Positions 1 through 8,586 are shown, counted from the first letter of the stretch. The stretch: DNA of 18,030 nucleotides from an uncultured Desulfobacterales bacterium (GCA_945787595.1 CALZJV010000089.1:1405-19434), one strand, 5' to 3'. Notes: a model not told the origin generated them from the letters alone. Numbers and translations are program-made.

Positions 1-1
1 G

Positions 2-166
2 GACCAGATTTTCAGCCTGCGTCCGCATCCCAGGGCGGCACAGTATCGAACCCCCGTTGAAAACCTTTACCTCTGTGGTTCAGGTGCCCATCCCGGCGGA
101 GGTGTGTCCGGTGCCCCGGGACACAACGCAGCACGCCGGGTGATTGCTGATTTCAAGCGGCGATAA
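2..166 (+). CDS. C-terminal end of FAD-dependent NAD(P)/FAD oxidoreductase (phytoene-desaturase/PYROXD2-like), partial
   Basis: The last 54 codons of a gene that enters from the left edge, ending in TAA at 164-166. The visible peptide holds the segment ENLYLCGSGAHPGGGVSG followed by APGHNAARRV. From family knowledge this is the C-terminal FAD-contacting signature of amine-oxidase-fold flavoproteins of the phytoene-desaturase/CrtI and PYROXD2 type: a Gly-rich turn near the isoalloxazine ring followed by a short helix ending in basic residues. Substrate and true length cannot be judged from the tail. The strong hairpin at 375-409 probably ends its transcript. The family assignment is fairly secure; the specific reaction is unknown. 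Confidence 0.8.
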   Translation, partial: DQIFSLRPHPRAAQYRTPVENLYLCGSGAHPGGGVSGAPGHNAARRVIADFKRR

Positions 167-374
167 AAATGTAAGAAAACGCTATTTTATCAGACTTGAT
201 ATGGCCGCAAAAAGGCGCAAAAAGCACAAATATTAAACTTCAGAGCTTGTAATTTCAATTGGTTACAACGAATAAAAATCGCTTGATCAGTCTCAATAAT
301 GTTTACTCACCTCCTCAATGGGGGCGATTTCCAGTGCATCACCTTGAAGGGTAAAATTAACCGGTTTCTCCAAA
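167..374. other. Intergenic stretch without recognisable gene
   Basis: AT-rich sequence between the end of the flavoprotein gene and its terminator. I see no ORF with a ribosome site, no RNA gene and no repeat that recurs elsewhere in the window. Confidence 0.5.
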
Positions 375-409
375 AAATAAAGCCCGAGGTAATACCTCGG
401 GCTTTATTT
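375..409 (+). terminator. Strong hairpin terminator
   Basis: A 16-bp perfect stem (375-390 with 394-409) around the loop AAT. The core is GCCCGAGGT/ACCTCGGGC, and the outer AAAATAA/TTATTT part supplies A and T tracts on both sides. It could work in both directions. It lies about 210 nt after the flavoprotein stop codon and just before the tRNA relic at 418. Confidence 0.75.
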
Positions 410-417
410 ATATTAGG

Positions 418-450
418 GAAGTTTCTCCTCATACTCACTTAGCAGGCGAG
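418..450 (-). pseudogene. 33-nt relic of tRNA-Ser(GCU), possible attachment-site remnant
   Basis: Positions 418-450 match the variable-arm and anticodon-arm part of the intact tRNA-Ser(GCU) at 9001-9033 in the same orientation, at 30 of 33 bases. The mismatches are at 426, 429 and 437. The anticodon loop and the GCT anticodon are kept, but the acceptor, D and T arms are absent, so it cannot be a functional tRNA. tRNA fragments of this kind are often left by integration of a mobile element into a tRNA gene, or by decay of a duplicate tRNA gene. No integrase is visible between the two copies, so the origin stays open. Confidence 0.65.
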
Positions 451-506
451 GCAACCTTTTTCTTAAATCTGAGATAAATCCTTATATATCCTTTATTCAA
501 GGGGTT

Positions 507-722
507 GTGGTGAGCACGACTTTCAGTAACTTTCAAAATCAGAAACCTGAGGCCCTTTTTGATGACGTTGAAGACATTTTGAATGCGGAGGCAGCCGGGT
601 TGGTAGTGATTGATCACGCGGGGATGGTAGTACTTTGTCCTATCATCTCAGAAAAGGGTGCGGAAGCGCCGGGAAATACGCAACTGTTAGAAGAGTTTCC
701 ACCGTTTCCTGTCAATTTCTAA
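507..722 (+). pseudogene. Probable N-terminal remnant of a PAS-type sensor gene
   Basis: A 71-codon frame opening with GTG at 507 or 510, after an AAGGGG sequence. The segment ILNAEAAGLVVIDHAGMVVL resembles the beginning of a PAS domain (typically an ILNA..DGIVVID..G pattern). After this the frame drifts into sequence with no PAS likeness and stops at 720-722. Together with the PAS-protein tail at 836-1105 on the same strand, I read it as one end of a decayed sensor gene whose middle has been lost. It could also be a short unrelated ORF; the resemblance covers only about 20 residues. Confidence 0.35.
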
Positions 723-835
723 TGCCTTTTAGAACATAAAATCGTGAATCATAGCCGTATGAAGTAGTGTTTGAATTTGTAAGTGCGATGCGTGCTAAAA
801 TTAAGATTTCGATTCTGAGAGGACAGCGTAGTTAA

Positions 836-1105
836 CTATTTATTGAAAATAAAACTATTTCAAAGCGTAAGCAAGCTGAAAAGGAGCGCGAAAAGTTGAT
901 AGCTGAACTTCAAGATGCAGCTACCAAAATAAAAACATTGAGCGGCCTGCTGCCCATCTGCTCAAACTGCAAAAAAATACGCGATGACAAAGGCTATTGG
1001 AAGCAAATCGAATTTTATATTCGTGACCATTCTGAAGCAGAATTTACCCACAGTATGTGCCCGATGTGCGCAAAAAAATTCTATCCTGAATTTTTCCAAG
1101 AATAA
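836..1105 (+). pseudogene. C-terminal remnant of a PAS sensor / response-regulator protein with Cys-rich tail
   Basis: The frame is open from 836, straight after an in-frame TAA at 833-835, to TAA at 1103-1105. It reads KRKQAEKEREKLIAELQDA, then LSGLLPICSNCKKIRDDKGYW, and near the end MCPMC. From family knowledge ERKQAEKEREKLI is the link that follows PAS/PAC domains, and the LSGLLPIC..CKKIRDDKGYW module with two CxxC pairs (zinc-ribbon-like) is a recurrent tail of PAS kinases and regulators in Desulfobacterota. There is no PAS or kinase domain upstream in frame and no convincing start. TTG at 896 would give a 69-residue protein, so a small stand-alone Cys-rich protein remains possible. I favour a truncated remnant. 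Confidence 0.6.
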
Positions 1106-1340
1106 AAACAGCACGCTCAGCCAAAGAGATTGCAGTTCTAAAAGTCCATCTCCAACAAAGCTGGAGTTTTGAAGGGCCATGAAAATTTATGATATCCAAG
1201 ATCAATTCTCAATAGGTGAATATATTTGGTATGTTCCCATTTTTAAGTAAGCCGGGATTCAAGCATCGGATTATACTTGAATCCCAGCATACAAAAAATT
1301 CATCCAAAGAATAGCTCTTGCTTATATCTTACACAAACTA
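1106..1340. other. Intergenic region downstream of the NO reductase
   Basis: No gene is supported here. The stretch lies between the PAS remnant and the convergent end of the NO reductase gene. Its only clear structure is the hairpin at 1254-1285, listed separately. Confidence 0.5.
1254..1285 (-). terminator. Hairpin downstream of the NO operon, possible terminator
   Basis: A perfect 10-bp stem, GGGATTCAAG (1254-1263) with CTTGAATCCC (1276-1285), and a 12-nt loop, about 55 nt past the last stop codon of the minus-strand NO operon. Neither strand has a clean U-run directly after the stem, so it may be an RNA 3'-end stabiliser or an inefficient terminator. Confidence 0.4.
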
Positions 1341-3611
1341 TCAGGCTCTTCTTATTCTTAAGTAGGTTAATCCCGAGGCAATCATCATCGGAACGACACC
1401 TATGATGATCAGGATTAGGTGCGATGGCATGCTGACCCATTCGAGCATTCGAATACGGTCCGTGCCGATGAACTCAAGACTGCGCGCATGCCAGTAACCA
1501 TTTTCAAGCACATCCCAAACCTGCAAAATACCCACTGGAAACAAATTGGTGATCACCATCAGGGCCAGCCCAATGTTAAGGCCCCAGAAGGAAAACTTAA
1601 CAAATTTTTCCGGCAACACCCACTGTTCATCGGTCAGAACGTGACGCAAGCCTAAAACCAGAAGCGCCATGGCCAACATGCCGAACGCTCCCAACAAGGC
1701 GGCGTGGCCATGGTTCAGGGTTAATATGGTGCCCGCTTCAAAGTAGCTGACAACCGGCATGTTGATCAGGAATCCGAATATGCCGGCACCCACAAAATTC
1801 CAGAATCCTACGGCCATTAAAAAATAAAAGGCCCACTTGTGTGGAATGGCTTTTTTCGGTTCTTTGGCGGTGTCCCCTGTGCCGGTCAACTTGATAAAGT
1901 CCCAGGCGTCCAGCGTCAGCAGGGTGAGCGGCACAACTTCAAGCGCCGAGAACATGGCCGCCAGCGCCATGGTAAAGTTGGCCTGTCCTGTCCAATACCA
2001 GTGGTGGGCCGTACCGATGATGCCGCCTGCCAAAAAGAGTATGGCATCCATGTAAATGACACGCACCACGTTGATGCGCCTGACAACCCCCAGCTGATAG
2101 AAGGTTACCGCAACCAGAACGGTCACAAACAGCTCGAAGAAGCCTTCCACCCAAAGGTGGATTATCCAGAAACGCCACATGTCTACCACCGTAAAATTGG
2201 AGGTGCTGCCGAAGAAAAAGGCCGGCAGATAAAAAAACGGAATGGCGGCAGCGCCACCTAAAAAAAGCAGTGTGATTTCTTTACGCTCCGGGTCTTTCAA
2301 GGCCGGTGCGGTCGTCCGGTAGAGTAGTCCCAACCAGAAGCTGAACCCTATCACCAAAATGATTTGCCAAAAACGACCGAGCTCCAGAAACTCCCAGCCC
2401 TGGTGCCCAAACCAGGACCACAAACCGCCAAACAGCTGATGAATGCCTGCCAGTTCGCCCAACAGGCTGCCTGCCACCAATACAACAAGGGCCCAGAACA
2501 GCATGTGAACGCCCATTGTATGTCCACGCTGTTCCTTTTGGCTCAAGGAAGAGGCCAGCAACAGGCCACCGGCAATATAGGCGGTGGCAATCCAGAAGAT
2601 GGCCAGCTGAAGGTGCCAGGTGCGCAGAATATTACTCGGCAAGTATTGAGCCAGGTCGATACCATAGAAATTTCAGGGTTCAGCACGATAGTGAGCCAGT
2701 GCCCCACCGATCATAACCTGCGTTAAAAAGAGCAGCGCAACAATGAAAAAATACTTGATGGTCGCCTTCTGTCCCTCGGTGACTTCACCGATCAGCATTT
2801 GAGGATAATTATCCTCAGGGCCGCCTTTCCAGCCCAGGTAATCAAACTTTCCAAAAGTAAACAGCACGACCGCCAAACCGGCCAGCAGCATGGCAACGCT
2901 CAGAGCACTCCAGAGAACTGCATCACTGGTCAAGCGGTTACCGACCGTCGGGTCATAGGGAAAGTTGTTGGTATACGAATAAACCTTGTCCGGGCGATTG
3001 GCGACACTGGCCCAGGCTGTCCAGGCAAAGAAGGCCGTCAGCTGGCGAATTTCTGTGGGGTCGTTGATGTAGTTGTCCGGGAGGCCTGAATTTGAAACCG
3101 GGTGCTTGAAATAATCGGTCCAGACCGTTAACTGCTTTTGAAAAGAATCTTTTTCGGCATCTATGAAGGTCAACTGTTTCGATACCGGATCGTACCGATT
3201 TTCTTTAAGAAGGATGGCAACCCGAGAATCCACCAGGGCCCGTTGTGATGCATCCAATTTCGACAGATCCGCACCGAATTCTTTTCGAGCGACTGCTTGA
3301 CTGGTTTCCAGCGAGAGTTCATGCAGGTACTGCGCCGAAAAATCCGGCCCTAAATAAGAGCCATGGCCCCAGATCGATCCGTTCTGCATGAGGCCATATT
3401 TTAAAAAAACCTGTTGACCCGTTTCGATCTCCTGTCCGCTGAATATCATTTTGCCATCGGAATCGACTACTTTTTCCGGAATGGGGGGGGCATATCGGTA
3501 GGCTTGTACCGACATGAAGATCAAACCGATCATACCGACAACGAACACCAGTAAAACGCTACGACGCCACCATGCTGAAAGTTTCGGAGTGGAAGATAGC
3601 TGCTCTTTCAT
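1341..3611 (-). pseudogene. norB: Quinol-type nitric oxide reductase (qNOR) with one in-frame UGA
   Basis: Frame of 757 codons from ATG at 3611, interrupted only by TGA at 2675-2673 (codon 313) between HYRAEP and NFYGIDLAQY. Both sides are good qNOR sequence: an N-terminal membrane helix and periplasmic domain (about 1-250), then the multi-helix NorB core. qNOR reduces 2 NO to N2O with quinol at the cytoplasmic membrane. Numbering through the UGA, His ligands for haem and FeB are visible: RTWH333, H485 in HLWVEG, H536/H537 in TAHHWYW, and H634/H636 in LNHGHA, together with Glu489. AAAAAGGAG lies just before the start, which overlaps the upstream stop as ATGA (translational coupling). From memory homologues carry Gly at this site, so GGA to TGA is the simplest explanation. 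The rest is intact, so recent inactivation, a base error or recoding are all possible. Confidence 0.85.
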
Positions 3612-4387
3612 TTTAATATCTCCTTTTTACTATTGAGATTTTCCTGGTAATTGTCGACCCATTTCAAGTACCTTTCAACAATTTGCTCCGGTTTGTCCCG
3701 CCAAATAATGCCATGGCTTGTGCATATCATATCAAGGGGCAAATTAAAGGATAATACTTCCTTAATCTTTTTTATTACCAGCGGGCTGAAAGGAGTCAGT
3801 ATGTTTGCATAATACTTAATGCACTCGTTAAACAGCTCGTTTTGGTCGACAAGGTCATTAAACATATACTCGGATGCATAGTGTTGTCCGAACGCATCAT
3901 TGCTGAACAAAATATTGTCTTCCATTAAATAGCAGAACATACTGTCCGGCCAATGGAGCATCGGTGCCTCGATAAAAATAAGTTCTTTTTGTCCCAGACT
4001 GAGTCGATCTCCGGTTTTGACCACATTAAAATTCCAGTCCTGATGATAATGACCTTTTAATGATCTTACTCCATTTTTGGTAGAGTATATTGGGGTATCA
4101 GGTATGTGGGACATCAGTAAGGGTAAGGCCCCACTATGATCTATCTCTGCATGGGGTGCAATAACATAGTTGATTTTGTTTAGTTCAATTTCAAGGGATA
4201 GATTGCGTACATATTCTTCTGCGAAAGGGGCCCATACAGTATCAAAAATGGCGGTCTTTTCTTCTTTGATTAAATATGAATTATACGTTGACCCCCGGTG
4301 GGTGGAATACTCGTCACCATGAAATTTCCGGAGTTCCCAATCGATTTTGCCTACCCAATGGATATTGTTTTTGACTCTAATACTCAT
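3608..4387 (-). CDS. NorV-like flavodiiron protein, metallo-beta-lactamase (diiron) domain only
   Basis: 259 residues, closely resembling the N-terminal domain of flavorubredoxin NorV: the start [13 protein letters not shown], then [28 protein letters not shown] and [13 protein letters not shown]. The diiron ligands expected for flavodiiron proteins are all present: H79, E81, D83, H84 (HAEIDH), H145, D164 and H225. In the family this centre reduces NO to N2O (or O2 to water) in the cytoplasm, fed by FMN in a C-terminal flavodoxin domain. Here the protein ends at [16 protein letters not shown], where NorV passes into its flavodoxin domain, so about 150 residues or more are missing. The stop overlaps the qNOR start (ATGA), and no flavodoxin relic follows. 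The start has GGAGGA 7 nt upstream. It would need an outside electron donor. Confidence 0.9.
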   Translation of the reverse strand: MSIRVKNNIHWVGKIDWELRKFHGDEYSTHRGSTYNSYLIKEEKTAIFDTVWAPFAEEYVRNLSLEIELNKINYVIAPHAEIDHSGALPLLMSHIPDTPIYSTKNGVRSLKGHYHQDWNFNVVKTGDRLSLGQKELIFIEAPMLHWPDSMFCYLMEDNILFSNDAFGQHYASEYMFNDLVDQNELFNECIKYYANILTPFSPLVIKKIKEVLSFNLPLDMICTSHGIIWRDKPEQIVERYLKWVDNYQENLNSKKEILK

Positions 4388-4434
4388 TTTGATTCCTCCC
4401 CGCTTACAAATGTGCAGGTTCGGCTCATAGCCTT

Positions 4435-4731
4435 TTATTCAGCATGTAAGGCGTGAGAAATGTTGGCTGGCATAATAAGCATTTCACCTGAATTAACAGT
4501 TGAAGTCTTTCCACCGATAGTAATTTCCGCTCGCCCATCCAGAATATAAACAACCGCATCAAAAGGGGCTGTGTGCTCACTAAGCCCCTGACCCGAATCA
4601 AAGGCAAAGAGCGTAATATTTCCGATATCTTTCTTTATTAGTGTCTTGCTGACCACAGAACCATCAGCATAATTTACATGTTTTTCCAGATTGAACGGGA
4701 TACCTTTCAGCATTGCTGTGTCATCATTCAT
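4435..4731 (-). CDS. Small cupin-domain protein
   Basis: 98 residues forming one beta-barrel cupin. [19 protein letters not shown] matches the first cupin motif, with H53 and the closing Gly. Motif 2 is seen in [14 protein letters not shown], with its His near residue 94. The usual first His of HxH is Ser here (SEH), so metal binding may be altered. No signal peptide, so cytoplasmic. AAGGAG sits about 8 nt before the ATG at 4731. It is the second gene of the NorR-facing operon, 127 nt after the DUF6448 gene and 47 nt before the flavodiiron protein. Small cupins of this kind often accompany redox or stress enzymes, but the substrate is unknown; a role in NO stress is inferred only from position. 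Confidence 0.85.
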   Translation of the reverse strand: MNDDTAMLKGIPFNLEKHVNYADGSVVSKTLIKKDIGNITLFAFDSGQGLSEHTAPFDAVVYILDGRAEITIGGKTSTVNSGEMLIMPANISHALHAE

Positions 4732-4858
4732 GATCGACTCCTTTTTTAACGTAGTTGAAACTCAAATATAATTAGCTTTTTTATGACAAACAGGCTTTTC
4801 TTTTCTTCAGATACCCGATTTGCCGGTGTTTAAGATGTCTATTCGTCCCTCTGGTCTA

Positions 4859-5458
4859 TCATTGATGTTCATGATGTCCTGTACCACCCTTTACTGATGT
4901 ATGCAATTCTTCTACATAATGAGTAAAGATAACATACGCTTCAACAAATTCACGACCTGCAGTAACGCTTTTATCAGCATGCTTTTTGGTCTCCAGAGCT
5001 CGGCGAAAACGCTCACGGATGCCCTTGGCCGTCGCATCGGTTAGGACACCGACAAGTTTATCAACCGAACCATTTTCCAAAGCCTTGTCAGCCAAGGCAA
5101 TTGCCGGGTCGACTTCAGTACCAGGTTTGAGACCCGTGTATGAAGCCCCTTCACCTGCGCGGTGGATGCGGACCAGAGTTTCAAAAAAGTACATGTCTGC
5201 TAATTCCTGTGCCTGCCCGCCAAGCTTTCTGACCTCCATGGTATTTTGAAAGGCGGTGCGGATCAATTGCTCATCATTGGTGGAAACCCATTTGAGCAAA
5301 GGCGTGATATCACCGGTAGCCATGGCTTGTCGCGCTGATTCTACTACTGGACCGTCCAGGGTGTCACAATGAGCGTCAGCATTGATTGAATACAGAAAGA
5401 GCATTTCAAAGATAACTAACGCAATCAAAATATGTCTGATATTAATTCTTTTTGTCAT
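4859..5458 (-). CDS. DUF6448 family exported protein, His-rich C-terminus
   Basis: 199 residues. A positively charged start and hydrophobic stretch (residues 9-24) end at NADA, followed by HCDTLDGPVV, so a Sec signal peptide is likely and the mature protein would be periplasmic. The AHCDTLDGPVV start, MYFFETLVRIHRAGEGA, and FVEAYVIFTHYVEELH near the end are, as far as I recall, the recurrent blocks of DUF6448. The protein ends in GGTGHHEHQ, and several conserved His residues suggest metal or haem-related binding, which is inference. GGAGGA precedes the ATG at 5458. It is the first gene behind the sigma54 promoter at 5557-5571, so it should be the most strongly NO-induced product of this operon. 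Its biochemical function is not known to me. Confidence 0.85.
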   Translation of the reverse strand: MTKRINIRHILIALVIFEMLFLYSINADAHCDTLDGPVVESARQAMATGDITPLLKWVSTNDEQLIRTAFQNTMEVRKLGGQAQELADMYFFETLVRIHRAGEGASYTGLKPGTEVDPAIALADKALENGSVDKLVGVLTDATAKGIRERFRRALETKKHADKSVTAGREFVEAYVIFTHYVEELHTSVKGGTGHHEHQ

Positions 5459-5556
5459 TTTTTGTTCCTCCTTCCTTCGAGCTTTTTTATGCTTCCAGCC
5501 AATTTCTATATTTCCGTTTAAATATACACTTTCTAATTTCCGTAAACCCTATAATA

Positions 5557-5571
5557 GCAAGCTGCATGCCA
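5557..5571 (-). promoter_or_regulatory. Sigma54 (-24/-12) promoter of the NO operon
   Basis: On the minus strand this reads TGGCATGCAGCTTGC, a match to the RpoN pattern TGGCAC-N5-TTGC with one change (C to T at the sixth base) and the invariant GG and GC exactly 10 nt apart. Transcription would start near 5546 and run into the DUF6448 gene, leaving a leader of about 90 nt. An adjacent sigma54 activator gene and three upstream boxes support the call. Confidence 0.8.
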
Positions 5572-5609
5572 AATAAATATTTGTTTAATTTCAGATAGTT
5601 AAAATATAT

Positions 5610-5671
5610 GTTATTATATTGACAACATTTAAAGGTTGCTATTTTCATAACGATGTTGTAATAATTACAAC
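5610..5671. promoter_or_regulatory. Three GTT-N11-AAC boxes, probable NorR enhancer
   Basis: Three 17-nt boxes: GTTATTATATTGACAAC (5610-5626), GTTGCTATTTTCATAAC (5635-5651) and GTTGTAATAATTACAAC (5655-5671). The last is a perfect palindrome and contains GT-N7-AC, the known core of NorR sites. They lie roughly 40-100 bp upstream of the -24 element, and E. coli norVW also uses three NorR sites. The innermost box ends one base before the preferred norR start codon, so autorepression is plausible. Confidence 0.7.
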
Positions 5672-5672
5672 T

Positions 5673-7244
5673 ATGGATATGTTGGATACATTGGCTTCGA
5701 TAGCTGCCGACCTCACTGCTGCTCTCAGCGCCAAGGATCGTTATCAGCGATTGCTCGGCGCTTTACAGCGTATTATTCCATTCGATGCGGCAGCTCTTCT
5801 GCGATTAGAAGGCGAAGCGCTCCTCCCACTTGCGGCTCACGGACTTTTACCCAACGCTATGGGCCGTCGCTATGCCCGCATTGATCATCCACGGCTTGAT
5901 AGTATTTGTAAATCAAGCGAACCCGTGCGTTTTCCATCCGACAGCACACTTCCCGACCCATTTGATGGTTTATTGGTCAAAGATGCTGATGCATTGCACC
6001 ACATACACGCATGTTTGGGATGTCCTCTGTATGTCGATGAAAAGCTTGTCGGCGCTCTCACCGCCGATGCTCTTGATCCCCATGCCTTTGATCATCTTGA
6101 TCGGGATTTTCTGAAGGCGGTTGGCGCTATAGCTGGAGCTCAAATGCAAACGGCGAACCTGATTGAGGCTCTGGAGCACAGCGCTGAGCATAAAGGGCTG
6201 ATAGCCAGTGATTTGATGCAGGACATACACAGACGGCAGGGAAGTCAGATTATTGGAAGCAGCCGAATAATGGAACACCTGCAACGTGAAATAGCACTTG
6301 TGGCCGCCTCTGATTTCACTGTAATGGTTTTAGGTGAAACCGGTGTTGGCAAGGAATTAGTGGTTCGAGCCATTCACGCTGCTTCTGCACGCAAAGATGG
6401 CCCGTTGCTTTACCTGAACTGTGCCGCCTTGCCCGAGACGCTGGCCGAGACGGAGCTTTTTGGTCACATAAAGGGAGCATTTACCGGGGCGAGTAAAGAC
6501 AGGGCGGGAAAATTCGAGTTAGCCGACAAAGGGACTTTGTTTTTAGATGAAGTCGGCGAACTGTTCCCCTCCATACAGGCCAAGTTGTTAAGAGCAATCC
6601 AGGAAGGTGAAATCCAGCGAGTCGGATCAGAAAAGACGATTCACGTAGATGTGAGATTGCTTGTTGCCACCAACCGAGACCTTGATGCGGAAGTCAAGTT
6701 AGGCCGGTTTCGAGCGGACCTTTATCATCGGCTTAATGTTTACCCCATAAAAGTACCGGCTTTGCGCGAACATAAGGAGGATATTCCACTTCTAACCGGA
6801 TATTTTTGTGAACGAACTCAACGTCGTCTTGGTTTAGGGCCGGTTCGAATCAGTACCAATGCCGTTGAAATTTTGAGTCGACATTCCTGGCCGGGAAATG
6901 TGCGAGAGCTGGAAAATATTATTTCAAGAGCAATACTTAAGGCCTCGTCTGAATCGAATCGCGGTAATCCAGTCATCATTAAACCGATTCATCTGGGTGG
7001 TGATTTAATATCCATAGATACCAATGTTGAACTTTCATCCCCAGATTTAGATCCACTAATATCAAAAGAGCTGAATCTTCAAGAAGCGGTCCAACAGTTT
7101 AAAAAACAACTAATTCAGTGTGCTCTGACTAAAAATGATGGCAATTGGGCCGCCACCGCTAAAAATTTAGGGATGCATCGGAGTAATCTTCATCATCTCG
7201 CTACCCGCTTAGGCCTGCGCGAGAAAGCAAAAAAAAGCGATTAA
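5673..7244 (+). CDS. norR: NorR, nitric-oxide-responsive sigma54 activator
   Basis: 523 residues from ATG at 5673; a TTG at 5619 in the same frame would add 18 residues that resemble nothing and run through the operator. Domain order: GAF sensor (about 1-170), AAA+ (about 195-430), Fis-type helix-turn-helix (about 470-515). The GAF domain carries the blocks seen in E. coli NorR around its non-haem iron: [16 protein letters not shown], then IHACLGCPL (His and Cys ligands) and [11 protein letters not shown]. The AAA+ part has Walker A GETGVGKE, the sigma54-contacting GAFTGA loop, LFLDEVGEL and the arginine-rich R-finger region ([12 protein letters not shown]). The C-terminal helix pair is [22 protein letters not shown] binding to the iron relieves GAF repression of the ATPase, which then opens RpoN promoters. 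It is divergent to the NO operon. Ribosome site is poor. Confidence 0.93.
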   Translation: MDMLDTLASIAADLTAALSAKDRYQRLLGALQRIIPFDAAALLRLEGEALLPLAAHGLLPNAMGRRYARIDHPRLDSICKSSEPVRFPSDSTLPDPFDGLLVKDADALHHIHACLGCPLYVDEKLVGALTADALDPHAFDHLDRDFLKAVGAIAGAQMQTANLIEALEHSAEHKGLIASDLMQDIHRRQGSQIIGSSRIMEHLQREIALVAASDFTVMVLGETGVGKELVVRAIHAASARKDGPLLYLNCAALPETLAETELFGHIKGAFTGASKDRAGKFELADKGTLFLDEVGELFPSIQAKLLRAIQEGEIQRVGSEKTIHVDVRLLVATNRDLDAEVKLGRFRADLYHRLNVYPIKVPALREHKEDIPLLTGYFCERTQRRLGLGPVRISTNAVEILSRHSWPGNVRELENIISRAILKASSESNRGNPVIIKPIHLGGDLISIDTNVELSSPDLDPLISKELNLQEAVQQFKKQLIQCALTKNDGNWAATAKNLGMHRSNLHHLATRLGLREKAKKSD

Positions 7245-7736
7245 TAGTACAACCCTTCTTGCATTATAATCGCGTCGCGGTTTTATTCATTTCATCAGCT
7301 AAGTTACCAAAATTTGAATAGTCCGAAACTGAACATTCCCTGCTCCTGGAATAGCGTAAATATGCAGATTGCAAAACAAAATATACACTGATTATGATTT
7401 TTTCGACCAATAAACCAACACAATATATAGTGTAACGCCTCCCGAAAGTGAATTGAAAAATATTTTGTATATCAAAATAAATTAAAAACGAACAAACTTC
7501 CAAGTCACACGGCCTTTTTTTGAATAATTCAAATGTTTGCTTTCTGCTATATATTTATAATTAAAACAGAAGTTTAATGCTTATGATACTCAATTAATAT
7601 ATGAAAACGAATAAGTTGATTCGATAAGCATTATCTGTTGCTACTTCGGTGTCTCGATTCCTCCAGTTTCAACTACCCTTCTAAAGCGTTTAGCATTCAT
7701 TTTTAAGGAATTCGTTGCAACGTTTTACTTTTCCAA
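7245..7736. other. AT-rich intergenic region, no supported gene
   Basis: Lies between convergent norR and the MCE lipoprotein gene. A 79-codon minus-strand frame exists at 7264-7503, but it lacks a ribosome site and recognisable features. I found no convincing terminator for norR here. Confidence 0.5.
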
Positions 7737-8420
7737 TTATACTTTGAGCTTTACAGAGATTGTTTCTATTTTCTTGTCAACATGTTTAAGTTTTTCTTCT
7801 TTGCCAATTTTTTCTAACCGGCGTCTCAACCCTTCAAGTTGCTCCTTAATACGAGGTAAAATCTCTGTCTCCAACTTATGTTTCATCTCCACGCTCAGAT
7901 TCTCAATTTCGGCGAGAATCTTATCCAGCTGTCTTTCGATTTGTTTAATCTGTTCACTTTCGGAAAGGTTTTGGAGCCCTTTAAAAAATTCATTTATCTC
8001 AGATTCCAGTACATGGACATTTTTGCGGAATTTATTGGCGATCTGGCCGTATATAGCGACGTATTTTGACTGTCCCTCTACAATGGTATTTTTCTCTATT
8101 ATATTGCCGCCATCTTCTATTTGAATAATCCGTATCGCTTTTCGGCCTTCAGATTCGGGGTTTGAATCAATATAAAACGTGCTGGAATCTTTTGTTAAGG
8201 ATGAAAATTGATCTTCAATAGCTACGCTTACCAGAGAGTTTCCTGTATCAGTATATTCAATACCCGTTACTTCTCCGATAGCGGTGTTATCAAAAAAGAC
8301 TCGATCGTTTTTCCGTAACCCCTGAATATCATTGAACCGAATCTTAAAATTGTGAGTGGTCCCAACACATCCAATAAGAACCAATGCGGTTATAGTTGAA
8401 AAAAAGATATTTTTGATCAT
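7737..8420 (-). CDS. MlaD/MCE-domain lipoprotein with coiled-coil tail
   Basis: 227 residues. The lipobox VLIGC puts the lipidated Cys at residue 18 after a short hydrophobic signal. Residues about 24-115 show the MCE/MlaD pattern: FKIRFNDIQGLRKNDRVFFD, then AIGEVTGIEY and a run of short beta strands. Residues about 125-227 are charged and helical (SESEQIKQIERQLDKILAEI and similar), giving a long coiled coil. MCE proteins bind lipids and form hexameric rings or tubes between the membranes in phospholipid transport. Here there is no MlaE permease or MlaF ATPase next door, so it is an orphan whose partners lie elsewhere or which has a different role. The ribosome site is weak (AAAAGGG about 8 nt before the ATG). 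Membership of the MCE family is inferred from pattern only. Confidence 0.75.
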   Translation of the reverse strand: MIKNIFFSTITALVLIGCVGTTHNFKIRFNDIQGLRKNDRVFFDNTAIGEVTGIEYTDTGNSLVSVAIEDQFSSLTKDSSTFYIDSNPESEGRKAIRIIQIEDGGNIIEKNTIVEGQSKYVAIYGQIANKFRKNVHVLESEINEFFKGLQNLSESEQIKQIERQLDKILAEIENLSVEMKHKLETEILPRIKEQLEGLRRRLEKIGKEEKLKHVDKKIETISVKLKV

Positions 8421-8586
8421 ATTTGGCCCTTTTCTTTAATAAATTTAGCGCTGAGTAGCGAGCGAGCATCGTACAATATTGTATATCTCGAATTTTATCA
8501 GGTTTCTAAAAATTCTGCAAAGTTTAGGGATCATCATTATTCTCAAGTTCCATCCAAAAATGTCATCGAAAATGGAACACTGATAA

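Noticed and set aside
2640..2675. Selenocysteine at the NO reductase UGA
   Set aside because: Only a weak 4-5 bp stem with a 12-nt loop follows, the site is not a Cys or redox position in the family, and GGA to TGA is one step.
1839..2726. Plus-strand frames of 120-140 codons within the NO reductase
   Set aside because: They are shadows of the conserved minus-strand gene, with low-complexity, unrecognisable products.
5619..5672. Longer norR start at TTG 5619
   Set aside because: It would translate the operator boxes, and the extra residues match nothing; ATG at 5673 fits the NorR N-terminus.
7264..7503. 79-codon minus-strand frame between norR and the lipoprotein gene
   Set aside because: No ribosome site, no domain and atypical composition in an AT-rich gap.
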